Notes under the pieces: model-generated
What the model was told of the DNA's origin: nothing
Seen by the model: the letters and a program-made list of their open reading frames with translations, nothing else
The model's database searches: none
Shown here: positions 7,746-15,179 of the stretch, one piece after another
Layout of the letters: each line of letters starts with the position of its first letter
How positions within the stretch are numbered: the stretch's first letter is position 1
Program-made: the position numbers and the translations under genes
DNA from: CAYQEU01 sp964532005
GTDB taxonomy: Bacteria > Patescibacteriota > Doudnabacteria > UBA920
Length of the DNA: 46,389 bases
Assembly (NCBI GenBank): GCA_964532005.1
Contig: CAZHER010000009.1
Location: 1 to 46,389, forward strand
Direction of reading: 5' to 3'

Positions 7746-8411
7746 TCACAGCCGATTGGGTTTGGAATGTATGAGACTCAGTCCGCCGCGACTGAGTTCT
7801 TCAGGGTGTTCGGGCGTTATTTTCCGAACCATGTCAGCTCTCATCTTACGAACGAGACCTGTCTGGTATTGGATTTTGTTTTGCTTGACACTGTTGATTC
7901 TGGGAGTGCCAACCAAAGACAAAGCAGTTGCCGCCCAACTAGTCCATTTCTCCTTGTTGATCTCGAGGCTATGCTTCCATTCGGCATGGTTGCCGCCAGG
8001 GAGGATTGAGTTTCCCAACCAGGCCTTTTGTAAGGCCTCAACTGCTTGGTTATGGATGTCTATGTAAGAATTTAGCTGGGAGATAAACTCTTCGAGAGGT
8101 AGCGTTACGATAAAGCCGATGTGTTTTGCCAACCCAGCTGCGCCGAGGATCGCTCCTCCCGAGGATATGACCATATATCCTAGAACAGCTGTCTTGCTGG
8201 TATTTGCATCGCTGACTGCCCAGATCAGGCCGCCGATGAAAATTAGAATCACACCGATCGCAGCTGCGCCAATAACATTTGTTTGCAGGCGTTTTTGGGG
8301 CAGAGTCAAGCTCAATTCGATAATTGGCGTGACCATTCCACCCTGCAAATATAAAGAATTGACTAAAGCTTTGACATTGCTTCGTTCTTCAATCTTATGA
8401 CTTTCTTTCAT
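7746..8411 (-). CDS. Hypothetical two-TM membrane protein
   Basis: Family not recognised. Two adjacent hydrophobic segments form a hairpin: VIGAAAIGVILIFIGGLIWAV and TAVLGYMVISSGGAILGAAGL (about residues 45-95), flanked by an N-terminal soluble stretch and a C-terminal domain of about 120 residues containing YIDIHNQAVEALQKAWLGN and a basic tail (RKMRADMVRKITPEHPEE). I place the start at the ATG at 8409-8411 because GGAGGA lies 10 nt upstream; an in-frame ATG at 8471 would add 20 residues but has no ribosome-binding site and sits at the predicted transcription start. The gene is divergent from mnmA, sharing the 8412-8504 control region. Confidence 0.72.
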   Translation of the reverse strand: MKESHKIEERSNVKALVNSLYLQGGMVTPIIELSLTLPQKRLQTNVIGAAAIGVILIFIGGLIWAVSDANTSKTAVLGYMVISSGGAILGAAGLAKHIGFIVTLPLEEFISQLNSYIDIHNQAVEALQKAWLGNSILPGGNHAEWKHSLEINKEKWTSWAATALSLVGTPRINSVKQNKIQYQTGLVRKMRADMVRKITPEHPEELSRGGLSLIHSKPNRL

Positions 8412-8478
8412 TTGTATTGAGTCCTCCAACTCGATTTCTGGAAATAAAAATAGCCTTGAAATAAAAGGCATCTTTGTA

Positions 8479-8484
8479 TATAAT
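8479..8484 (+). promoter_or_regulatory. -10 box for mnmA in a divergent promoter region
   Basis: TATAAT, 20 nt before the mnmA ATG. The AT-rich overlap (TAATTATATA on the other strand) can serve the membrane protein gene in the opposite direction. Confidence 0.5.
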
Positions 8485-8504
8485 TAGATCATAAATTTTT
8501 ATAA

Positions 8505-9633
8505 ATGTCAAGAGTTGTGTTTAAAAATCAGGCAAAGAAAAAGAAAAAAGTGCTTGTCGCACTTTCGGGCGGTATTGATTCCGCAGTTTCAGCTTATTTG
8601 CTTATAAAAGCAGGGTATGAAGTAGAAGGTGTTTTTATGAAAAATTGGTCTTCTACCACCGGATTAAAGTATGACGAGTGCCCATGGCTCCAAGACAGAC
8701 AGGATGCTTTGCGTGTTGCTGCTTTTTTACGTATCCCACTGCACACTGTAGATTTTGAAAAAGATTATAAACAGAACGTTCTAAACTATTTTTTTGAAGA
8801 GTATAGAGCTGGACGTACTCCAAATCCAGATGTGATGTGTAATAAAGAAATAAAATTTAAACTTTTGTATGACTGGGCTATCAAAAAACATAAATTTGAT
8901 TATTTGGCGACCGGGCATTATGCACAAGTAAGGCAGAGTAAACAGGGTGGTTTTGAATTGGTAAGAAGTAAGGATGAGTTTAAAGATCAGACCTATTTTT
9001 TAGCACGACTTTCACAAGAACAACTACAAAAANNNNNNNNNNCCAGTTGGCGGAATGAAGAAGTCCAATGTAAAGGAATTGGCACAAAAGTTGAACCTGC
9101 CTAATGCAAATAAAAAAGAAAGCATGGGATTGTGTTTTGTTGGCCGTATCCGCTTAAAAGATTTTTTAGAACAAAAACTTAAACCGAAATCGGGCCCAAT
9201 TTTGGATATGAATGGCAAGAAAATAGGGAAGCATGAAGGGTTGCATTATTACACCATTGGCCAAAGACAGGGGATTAAAGTTGGAGCTGGTGGGCCTTAT
9301 TTTGTAGCGCAAAAAGATTCGGAAAGAAACATCTTGGTTGTTACCAATAATCCGAATGATAGAGTTTTAGAAGTAAAGGAATTACAAATCCATAGTGTCA
9401 ATTGGATTTCAGAGCCCAAAAAATTTCCCACCAAATTGGTTGGTCGGTTTAGACACCAGGGTAAGCTGGAAGGTTTGACAATAACGAAGATTAATCACAG
9501 TCAAATCAGTAAAAAAAATGTAAACGAAGTATATACTGTCGTTTTCCATAAACCTCAGAGGGCTGTTGCCAGTGGACAGAGTTTAGTTTTATACAACAAA
9601 AAAATTTGTGTCGGCGGGGGAGTCATAGTTTGA
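8505..9633 (+). CDS. mnmA: tRNA-specific 2-thiouridylase MnmA, interrupted by an assembly gap
   Basis: Thiolates U34 of tRNA-Lys, -Glu and -Gln using ATP and a persulfide relay. The ATP PP-loop is VLVALSGGIDSAVSAYLL; catalytic cysteines lie in NPDVMCNKEIKF and GLCFVG; the C-terminal barrel ends VASGQSLVLYNKKICVGGG. Ten Ns at 9033-9042 split the gene. Upstream reads ...DQTYFLARLSQEQLQK, downstream resumes one frame over with PVGGMKKSNVKELAQ. In other MnmAs these are separated by about three residues (S/T-L-F), so a true gap of 9 nt restores one frame. The frame break is therefore an artefact of the fixed-length N run, and the gene is intact in the organism. A basic KKKKK stretch precedes the PP-loop. 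Its substrates include tRNA-Gln(UUG), encoded 6 kb away. Confidence 0.92.
9033..9042. other. Assembly gap (10 Ns) inside mnmA
   Basis: A run of exactly ten N, the usual placeholder for a gap of unknown or small size. Comparison with the MnmA family predicts that the real sequence is 9 nt long. Confidence 0.97.
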
Positions 9634-9668
9634 TAGTAGTACTACTCCCCCTAGCCCCCACCGTAAAA

Positions 9669-9692
9669 AAACCGCCCTTTTGGGCGGTTTAG
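9669..9692. terminator. Bidirectional terminator between mnmA and hppA
   Basis: Perfect 9-bp stem AAACCGCCC/GGGCGGTTT with loop TTTT, A-run on the left and T-rich on the right, so it works for both convergent genes. Confidence 0.93.
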
Positions 9693-9703
9693 TTTTGGGA
9701 ATA

Positions 9704-11725
9704 CTACTTCACGAATCTTACTAATAATAAAGCCACAATGTTGATAATTTTTATCATAGGATTAATGGCTGGACCAGCAGTGTCTTTGTATGGGTCGCCT
9801 ACGGTATCTCCGGTGACAGAAGCTTTGTGAGCCTCAGAACCCTTGCCGCCGAAATTGCCCTCTTCAATATATTTTTTGGCATTGTCCCAAGCAGCACCGC
9901 CGGTAGTCATAGAAATACCGACAAACAAGCCAGTTACGATTGTTCCAACTAGCAAACCGCCTAAAGCCTCAGCTCCCAAGCTTAGTCCAACAATAATAGG
10001 AACTAATACAGGAATTAAAGCAGGAATGACCATTTGCTTAATAGCTGCTTTGGTGACAATATCAACAGCCCGAGAATAGTCTGGTTTGGCAGTGCCTTCC
10101 ATAATTCCAGCAATTTCTCGGAACTGGCGACGCACCTCTTCAACGACTGCTTTAGCAGCATTACCAACAGCGGACATTGCAATAGAAGCAAATAAGTATG
10201 GAAGCAGGCCGCCGATAAGCAAGCCAACCAAAACTTTAGTGTTGCTGAGGTCAAATACTGAAATATAGTGACGGACTAAATCTAGCTCTTGGGTGTATGC
10301 GGCAAACAGGACCATTGCGGCAAGTCCGGCAGAAGCAATGGCATAACCTTTGGTAACCGCCTTAGTAGTATTTCCAACTGCATCTAATGGGTCTGTAACA
10401 TTACGTACACTTTCGTCCAGACCTGCCATTTCAGCAATACCACCAGCGTTGTCGGTAATAGGTCCAAAAGCATCGATTGCAACAATAATTCCGGTTAGAG
10501 AAAGCATGCTCATTACTGCCAAGGCAATTCCATAAAGTCCAGCAAGTTCGAAGGCAGCAATAATAGCTACAACAATAACTATTACAGGAGCGGCGGTGGA
10601 TTGCATCCCGATAGCCAATCCTTGAATAATATTGGTACCATGGCCAGTTGTGGAAGCTTCAGCAATTTTCTTTACTGGTTTGAATTTTCCAGCTGTATAG
10701 TATTCAGTAATTACAACAATGAAAGCTGTCACAACCAGACCAATTAAAGCTGAAATGAATAAGTCAGAAGTGGTGTACAAGCCATTGTCTTTCATCATCA
10801 CTTTAGTTATGGGGTAGAAAGATACAGCAGATAGAATACCAGTTACAATTAAACTCTTATATAGAGCATTCATCACATTGTTGGATTTTCCCAAGCGGAC
10901 AAACCATGTTCCAACAATTGTAGTTGCAATAGAAACGGCGCCAATTATAAGAGGGTAGGTAATAGCATTGGCAAAGTCAGGGAATACGGCATGGCCGAGC
11001 AGGATAACTGCAATTGCTGACACAGCATAAGTTTCAAAAAGGTCAGCTGCCATACCAGCACAGTCACCAACGTTGTCACCAACGTTGTCTGCAATAACAC
11101 CAGGGTTTCTTGGGTCGTCTTCAGGAATTCCAGCTTCAATTTTGCCAACCATATCAGTCCCTACATCAGCACCTTTAGTGAAGATACCGCCACCTAAACG
11201 GGCGAAAACAGAAATAAGGCTTGAGCCAAAAGCAAGGCCAACTAAAGCGCTAAGATCTTTAGTAAACAGGTAAAAGCCACTTACAGAGAGCAGTCCTAGA
11301 CCAACTACGAATAATCCAGTAACTGCTCCACCTTTGAAAGCTAAGCTTAACGCTGGCTTCATTCCGCTTTTTGCAGCTTCGGCAGTACGAACATTAGCAC
11401 GTACAGAAATGTTCATACCAACAAAACCAGCAACAGCAGAAAGTACAGCCCCAACTATGAAGCCGAGAATTGTGTTAAATGAAAAACTAATAGTTCCCGT
11501 AAACTGAACCAAATACATGAGCAAAATTACAACCACTGCCACCATTCCAACTGTTTTATATTGGCGGGAAAGATAGGCTCTAGCCCCCGCTTGAATAGCT
11601 TGGGCAATTTCTACCATTTTCCCTTGACCTGCTGGCTTGCCGAGAATTTGGTAAATCAAAAAAGCTCCGTATAGTAGAGCAAGAACGCTGGCACCGACTG
11701 CGTACCACAAATAGGTATCTGTCAT
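9704..11725 (-). CDS. hppA: Membrane-bound K+-independent H+-translocating pyrophosphatase
   Basis: Integral membrane pump coupling PPi hydrolysis to H+ transport. About 16 hydrophobic segments span 673 aa, the family's length. The substrate-site block is canonical: GGGIFTKGADVGTDMVGK, EAGIPEDDPRNPGVIADNVG and DNVGDCAGMAADLFE. The C-terminal site GGAAWDNAKKYIEEG and SVTGDTVGDPYKDTAGPAIN is also present. The cation-selectivity motif reads GNTTKAVTKG: Lys (instead of Ala) and Thr at the next diagnostic position mark the K+-independent class. Thus it probably uses PPi from biosynthesis to energise the membrane without potassium. Single gene, minus strand, ending at the bidirectional terminator. 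Confidence 0.96.
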   Translation of the reverse strand: MTDTYLWYAVGASVLALLYGAFLIYQILGKPAGQGKMVEIAQAIQAGARAYLSRQYKTVGMVAVVVILLMYLVQFTGTISFSFNTILGFIVGAVLSAVAGFVGMNISVRANVRTAEAAKSGMKPALSLAFKGGAVTGLFVVGLGLLSVSGFYLFTKDLSALVGLAFGSSLISVFARLGGGIFTKGADVGTDMVGKIEAGIPEDDPRNPGVIADNVGDNVGDCAGMAADLFETYAVSAIAVILLGHAVFPDFANAITYPLIIGAVSIATTIVGTWFVRLGKSNNVMNALYKSLIVTGILSAVSFYPITKVMMKDNGLYTTSDLFISALIGLVVTAFIVVITEYYTAGKFKPVKKIAEASTTGHGTNIIQGLAIGMQSTAAPVIVIVVAIIAAFELAGLYGIALAVMSMLSLTGIIVAIDAFGPITDNAGGIAEMAGLDESVRNVTDPLDAVGNTTKAVTKGYAIASAGLAAMVLFAAYTQELDLVRHYISVFDLSNTKVLVGLLIGGLLPYLFASIAMSAVGNAAKAVVEEVRRQFREIAGIMEGTAKPDYSRAVDIVTKAAIKQMVIPALIPVLVPIIVGLSLGAEALGGLLVGTIVTGLFVGISMTTGGAAWDNAKKYIEEGNFGGKGSEAHKASVTGDTVGDPYKDTAGPAINPMIKIINIVALLLVRFVK

Positions 11726-11764
11726 ATATTGTACGAATTACTATTATTTAATAAGTTAAATTTC

Positions 11765-11773
11765 TGGTATAAT
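11765..11773 (+). promoter_or_regulatory. Extended -10 promoter (62-aa membrane protein)
   Basis: TGGTATAAT, 30 nt before the ATG at 11804. Its position excludes the in-frame ATG at 11729 as the real start. Confidence 0.55.
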
Positions 11774-11803
11774 TATAACGATTTAAGCTCAAAAGTCAAA
11801 AAT

Positions 11804-11992
11804 ATGAAAATTTTTCTAACTATTTTAAAAAGCTCCCAAAACTATGCCCGCATTGTCGGAACCATTCTTTTTGCGGTAGGATTGTTAGGCTTTGCGTTTA
11901 GAACATTCTCGTCCCTACCCACAAAATACTTACTAATATGTCTAGTCCTGGGTTTTTGGGGAATCCTAGTTAGTTTTTATAAAGAAAAATAA
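11804..11992 (+). CDS. Small membrane protein, 62 aa, unknown
   Basis: Begins MKIFLTILKSSQNYARIVG and holds two hydrophobic segments (ARIVGTILFAVGLLGFAF and TKYLLICLVLGFWGILVSF) with a short charged end YKEK. An in-frame ATG 75 nt upstream exists, but a TGGTATAAT promoter lies between the two, so the shorter form is preferred. No family recognised. It is divergent from hppA and stands alone. Confidence 0.6.
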   Translation: MKIFLTILKSSQNYARIVGTILFAVGLLGFAFRTFSSLPTKYLLICLVLGFWGILVSFYKEK

Positions 11993-11999
11993 CTTACCA

Positions 12000-12035
12000 T
12001 AGAAAAAGCCGCCCTAAAATAGAGCGCCTTTTAGT
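12000..12035 (-). terminator. Imperfect terminator after the PsbP-like gene
   Basis: On the minus strand AAAAGGCGCTC and GGGCGGCTTTTT can pair with small interruptions and end in a T-run. It can act in both directions. Confidence 0.5.
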
Positions 12036-12578
12036 TTAGTTTTTAAAAGCTACGGTTTTTACAATTTCCGTGAATTCCGGTAGAAGCTGTAGGTCTTGCC
12101 CGGCATCAAAAGTATAGTACATTGACCCTTGTTTAACACCGTATAACATTTCTCCAAAAGTGATTCCAGTTTTGTTACCCACTTTAGCTGTAGTTGTTTT
12201 AAGCCCAGCCATTCCTACATATTCACGATCGCTCACATAAATTCGAATTTTATCTTTGCCAATTGTTGGTGTCAAAACAATTACATCAAAATTCTCGCGA
12301 GAATAATTTTTTACTTGCCAATCAGTTGGATATTTAAAGGACATATCTAAATAGTTGTCTGCATATTGTTCCCAATTTGCGCTTGAAACTTCTCGATTCT
12401 CATTGATTTGTTTCGGCGGTTCTTGCACAAGTTCTTTTTTTTCTGGATTGACCATTGGCAATTGGATCATATTACGTTGTTCCAATTGTTGACTTAGGTA
12501 ATACACAGCACCAACCAGACCCATGGCTATGAGCAGGAGAACCCCGAATGATAGAGTTGGCTTAGTTGCCTGAATCAT
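12036..12578 (-). CDS. Membrane-anchored PsbP/DUF-like domain protein
   Basis: One N-terminal membrane anchor (LSFGVLLLIAMGLVGAVYYL), a polar linker, then an extracytoplasmic domain of about 110 aa beginning YADNYLDMSFKYPTDWQVKNY. That signature (Y-x-N-x-x-x-x-F-x-Y-P-x-x-W) is shared by PsbP-like and related small lipoproteins that are common in Patescibacteria. The domain continues with strands VIVLTPTIGKDKIRIYVSD and ends TEIVKTVAF. No Cys lipobox is present. The function is unknown. The start codon lies inside the 3' end of the upstream gene (17-nt overlap), so the two are translationally coupled. Confidence 0.7.
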   Translation of the reverse strand: MIQATKPTLSFGVLLLIAMGLVGAVYYLSQQLEQRNMIQLPMVNPEKKELVQEPPKQINENREVSSANWEQYADNYLDMSFKYPTDWQVKNYSRENFDVIVLTPTIGKDKIRIYVSDREYVGMAGLKTTTAKVGNKTGITFGEMLYGVKQGSMYYTFDAGQDLQLLPEFTEIVKTVAFKN

Positions 12579-12789
12579 TTTGCTGATCTAATTGCTTTGT
12601 TTGAGTTGATGCGGAATTGAAAGTTGAGTTAAGGTCTGCGCCACTACCGCAGTAGTACAGATGTTTGGTTAAGTTAACACAAAAACCTTGATTTTTCTGT
12701 ACGTAAGAATATTTTGGAATAAACCAGTATAGGAACAGAGCCAAGGCTATGAGAACTAGATAAAAAAGTATTTTTAATATTTTTAACAC
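12562..12789 (-). CDS. Small single-TM protein, 75 aa, unknown
   Basis: One N-terminal hydrophobic segment (ILFYLVLIALALFLYWFIP) and a short polar exterior with two cysteines (GFCVNLTKHLYYCGSG) that could form a disulfide. The C-terminus is Gln/Asn/Ser-rich. It is the first gene of a two-gene minus-strand unit with the PsbP-like protein, overlapping it by 17 nt. I do not recognise the family. Confidence 0.6.
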   Translation of the reverse strand: MLKILKILFYLVLIALALFLYWFIPKYSYVQKNQGFCVNLTKHLYYCGSGADLNSTFNSASTQTKQLDQQNDSGN

Positions 12790-12854
12790 TTTTGTTTCAA
12801 TACAGAAAAGTTTTATATATTATATCATAAAATTATAATTTGTGCCAAAAAAGG

Positions 12855-12883
12855 TTGATTTTTTGGCTGTTTTGCAGTATAGT
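12855..12883 (+). promoter_or_regulatory. Promoter of tRNA-Gln(CUG)
   Basis: TTGATT, 17-nt spacer, TATAGT; the predicted start is about 14 nt before the mature tRNA 5' end. Confidence 0.7.
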
Positions 12884-12903
12884 ATCAAAGATGTTTTAAA
12901 TAT

Positions 12904-12978
12904 TGGGGTATCGCCAAGTGGTAAGGCAGAGGACTCTGAATCCTCCATTCGTAGGTTCGAATCCTACTACCCCAGCCA
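12904..12978 (+). tRNA. tRNA-Gln(CUG)
   Basis: 75 nt with encoded CCA. Acceptor TGGGGTA/TACCCCA, D-arm TCGCCAAGTGGTAAGGC, anticodon stem GAGGA/TCCTC around loop CTCTGAA giving anticodon CTG (reads CAG), T-arm GTAGGTTCGAATCCTAC, discriminator G. Its 3' end is the left attachment site of the element that follows. Confidence 0.96.
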
Positions 12979-12979
12979 A
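12955..12979 (+). repeat. Putative attL: tRNA-Gln 3' end duplicated at 30120-30144
   Basis: The 25 nt from GTTCGAATCC in the T-arm through CCCCAGCCAA occur again at 30120-30144 with a single difference (TACTA versus TAATA). The copy at 30120 is not part of a complete tRNA. This is the signature of integration into the tRNA 3' end with regeneration of the gene. Confidence 0.8.
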
Positions 12980-12982
12980 CTC

Positions 12983-13027
12983 GGGCTAGCACGAGACGCT
13001 TAGAAAACAGGCTTCTCGTGCTAGCCC
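12983..13027 (+). repeat. 14-bp perfect inverted repeat just inside the element
   Basis: GGGCTAGCACGAGA and TCTCGTGCTAGCCC separated by 17 nt, starting 5 nt after the tRNA CCA. No T-run follows, so it is not itself a normal terminator. It may be a recombinase-binding site or a transcript-end structure. Confidence 0.85.
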
Positions 13028-13046
13028 AAGACAGATGAATTTAAAG

Positions 13047-13070
13047 AATCGCTTTTTGAGCGATTTTTTA
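13047..13070 (+). terminator. Terminator downstream of tRNA-Gln(CUG)
   Basis: AATCGCT-TTTTG-AGCGATT followed by TTTTATTT. Confidence 0.85.
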
Positions 13071-13115
13071 TTTGGTCGGAAATAGTTATAAATAAACATG
13101 TCTGGTTATTAAACC

Positions 13116-13144
13116 TTGACAACGATCAAAGAAGGGTATATAAA
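13116..13144 (+). promoter_or_regulatory. Promoter of the metal-resistance operon
   Basis: TTGACA, 17-nt spacer, TATAAA: a near-consensus promoter, 41 nt before the regulator ATG and directly upstream of the operator-like dyad. Confidence 0.8.
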
Positions 13145-13167
13145 TAGGGTATGGGGGTATTACCTAT
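13144..13167 (+). promoter_or_regulatory. CsoR/RcnR-type operator
   Basis: A dyad ATAGG...CCTAT encloses a G5 tract (TATGGGGGTATTACC). CsoR- and RcnR-family repressors bind A/T-flanked G/C tracts of this kind. It overlaps the -10 end and the transcription start, the right place for autorepression of the downstream gene and operon. Assignment is inference. Confidence 0.65.
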
Positions 13168-13185
13168 ATAATTAACTAAACCAAC

Positions 13186-13467
13186 ATGGATCATTCACTA
13201 GACCCTAAACTTAAAAAGCGAGCTGTCCACAGGGCAAAGATAATCAAAGGACAGCTAGACGGCCTGATAAAGGCCATAGAAAACGAAGAATATTGCCCTA
13301 CTCTTATGGAGCAGTCCTTATCTATACAAAGGTCGCTAAAAAGCCTCGATACATTTCTACTGGAAAATCACTTACGCACCCATGTTAAGCACCAGATGCA
13401 AAACAATGGCGAGAGTGAAAAAGCGGTAAAAGAACTTATCAAGGTCTACACCTTATCAAACAAATAA
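13186..13467 (+). CDS. CsoR/RcnR-family metal-responsive repressor
   Basis: All-helical metal-sensing repressor (93 aa, family about 90). The core RAKIIKGQLDGLIKAIENEEYC, then SIQRSLKSLDTFLLENHLRTHV, fits the family. Visible ligands are His3, Cys37, His62 and His66. CsoR copper sensors use Cys-His-Cys, whereas RcnR Ni/Co sensors use His3-Cys35-His60-His64, so this protein carries the RcnR-type set. Yet it heads an operon dominated by copper-type genes (CopB-like ATPase, Met/His-rich secreted proteins). Either the sensor responds to another metal or copper is read through a His-rich site. The promoter, operator and gene order (regulator first) suggest autoregulation of the whole 13.2-18.1 kb operon. 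Confidence 0.9.
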   Translation: MDHSLDPKLKKRAVHRAKIIKGQLDGLIKAIENEEYCPTLMEQSLSIQRSLKSLDTFLLENHLRTHVKHQMQNNGESEKAVKELIKVYTLSNK

Positions 13468-13471
13468 ATTT

Positions 13472-13972
13472 ATGCCCAAGCAAATAAAAATAATTATAAC
13501 GGTAGCGGTTGGGGTTTTAGGACTCGGACTTGTCTTATTTCTAAATCAGCCAACTGAGCACGAGCAAATGCAAGGTGCCGATGCCGAACATAATGTTCTT
13601 CAATCAGATACTCAGTCGTATGACTTTGGAACGATATCAATGAAGAACGGAAAAGTTAAAACCACTTTCAAAGTTAAAAATCCCACTGCCGAAGCTTTGA
13701 CATTATCTAAGCTATATACTACTTGCATGTGCACTGAGGCAAAGCTTATGGTAAACGGAACAACCGAGGGTCCATTTGGTATGCCCGGACACGGTTCCAT
13801 TCCAACCTTTGAACAAAAGCTTGATCCTGACCAAGAAGCAGAGATTGAAGTCGAATATGACCCAAATGCCCACGGTCCATCAGGGGTAGGCCGAATTGAA
13901 CGATCTGTCATTGTCGAAGGGCAAGGCGGTAAGCTTGCCACGCTAAATATTATCGCTAATGTGACACCATAA
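13472..13972 (+). CDS. DUF1573 domain protein, membrane anchored
   Basis: N-terminal membrane anchor (IIITVAVGVLGLGLVLFL), then one DUF1573 Ig-like domain: SYDFGTISMKNGKVKTTFKVKN, followed by TTCMCTEA, the conserved CxC of the family, and a long insertion FGMPGHGSIPTFEQKLDPDQEAEIEVEYDPN. It ends HGPSGVGRIERSVIVEGQ. DUF1573 proteins are extracytoplasmic, and the two nearby cysteines could be handled by the CcdA-like thiol transporter encoded next. The gene starts 4 nt after the regulator and ends on the first base of the next gene's ATG, so the three are coupled. The specific role in metal resistance is unknown. Confidence 0.83.
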   Translation: MPKQIKIIITVAVGVLGLGLVLFLNQPTEHEQMQGADAEHNVLQSDTQSYDFGTISMKNGKVKTTFKVKNPTAEALTLSKLYTTCMCTEAKLMVNGTTEGPFGMPGHGSIPTFEQKLDPDQEAEIEVEYDPNAHGPSGVGRIERSVIVEGQGGKLATLNIIANVTP

Positions 13973-14757
13973 TGAAATACAAAAATCTAATTTTATTAAT
14001 ACTGTTTGGGTTACTCGTATTTGGTGGCGCGTTGTTCTTCCAGAAATTTCAGGCGGGTAGCCAGTGGCTGTGGAGCGTCAGCAACGAGGGACAAACTTTG
14101 CTTCCTTTGGTTGTAGTATCATCGCTAGTCGATAGCATAAACCCATGCGCTTTCTCGATCTTGATTGTCAGTATTATATTCCTATTTGGACTCGGTAAAA
14201 CCAGAGAGAATATATTCAAGTATGGAATCGCATATATTTTCGGTATTTTCCTAGTCTATTTGCTCATAGGGCTAGGTATCATGCAAGTACTCCATGTGTT
14301 TAATGTTCCGCACTTCATGTCTAAGCTCGGGGCAGGGCTGTTAATACTTTTTGGAGCAATAAATGTACTTGAGACTATCTTCCCGAATTTTCCGATTAAG
14401 TTCGCTATCCCTCACAGCGCACACGGAAAGATGAATGAGCTGGTTAAAAAAGTAAGTATTCCTGCAATGGTCGCTCTGGGTGCACTAGTAGGGCTATGTG
14501 AATTCCCATGCACTGGTGGTCCATACCTCACAGTTATCGGGTTACTCCATGATTCAAAAACCTATTGGAGCGGTACAGGATACCTATTGTTATATAACCT
14601 GATTTTCATTCTTCCGTTAGTAGTAATCCTACTTATCGCAAGCAACAGAAGCTTGGTAGATAAAGTTCAGGATTTCCAGAAATCTAACAAGAAATACATG
14701 AAGATAGTAGCTGGGTTCATAATGATTATCTTGGCATTCGTAATTCTATCCCTATGA
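13972..14757 (+). CDS. CcdA/DsbD-like thiol-disulfide membrane transporter
   Basis: Cytochrome c biogenesis (CcdA/DsbD transmembrane) family. Two conserved redox cysteines occupy the expected inverted-repeat positions: SINPCAFSILI in the first half and CEFPCTGGPY in the second. About seven hydrophobic segments span 261 aa. It moves reducing equivalents from the cytoplasm to extracytoplasmic thiols. Here it lies between a CxC-bearing DUF1573 protein and a CPIC-bearing membrane protein, which suggests it keeps exported cysteines reduced for metal handling. It overlaps the following gene by 4 nt (ATGA). Confidence 0.88.
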   Translation: MKYKNLILLILFGLLVFGGALFFQKFQAGSQWLWSVSNEGQTLLPLVVVSSLVDSINPCAFSILIVSIIFLFGLGKTRENIFKYGIAYIFGIFLVYLLIGLGIMQVLHVFNVPHFMSKLGAGLLILFGAINVLETIFPNFPIKFAIPHSAHGKMNELVKKVSIPAMVALGALVGLCEFPCTGGPYLTVIGLLHDSKTYWSGTGYLLLYNLIFILPLVVILLIASNRSLVDKVQDFQKSNKKYMKIVAGFIMIILAFVILSL

Positions 14758-15161
14758 TCTATTTCTTAGCGTCAATTCTAGTTTTAACTATCGTCTTTGC
14801 GTATTTATACAAAGCGAAGATAATAATTGTTTGTCCTATTTGCGCCGGAGTAGTCATAACCTGGGTCATCGGAGTTGTGGGAATTAATACAGGGCAAGAA
14901 TGGGCTAATCCATTGATTATCGCTATTCTACTTGGAGCAAGTCTTGGCGCTTTAGCCGACAAATACGGAAGCAGATTTGGTCTTATTTGGAAAACTCTAG
15001 TAGTGCTGATCGGTCTTCCTGCTGTGTACTTCATTGTTCAAGAAAAACTGTGGCTTGGTCTGGGGTTGGTCGCTGGGCTAGTTATTCTTACTTTGGTTTT
15101 TGGTAGGAATACCTCAAGCCACAAACCCCACAACAAAGATTTATTTAAAGAATGTTGCTAA
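14754..15161 (+). CDS. Four-TM membrane protein with CPIC motif, unknown
   Basis: 135 aa, four hydrophobic segments. After the first helix comes KIIIVCPICAGVVITW, placing a CPxC motif in or next to the membrane; the second half has LLGASLGALADKYGSRFGLIW, and the C-terminus ends in ECC. Cysteine pairs at both ends point to thiol redox or metal binding. Coupled by ATGA overlap to the CcdA-like gene, so a joint thiol-transfer function is likely (inference). I do not recognise the family. Confidence 0.7.
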   Translation: MIYFLASILVLTIVFAYLYKAKIIIVCPICAGVVITWVIGVVGINTGQEWANPLIIAILLGASLGALADKYGSRFGLIWKTLVVLIGLPAVYFIVQEKLWLGLGLVAGLVILTLVFGRNTSSHKPHNKDLFKECC

Positions 15162-15179
15162 TAATTAATATATAAATAT

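Noticed and set aside
8505..9104. MnmA pseudogene or true frameshift
   Set aside because: The frame change coincides with a 10-N placeholder and family alignment explains it with nine missing bases.
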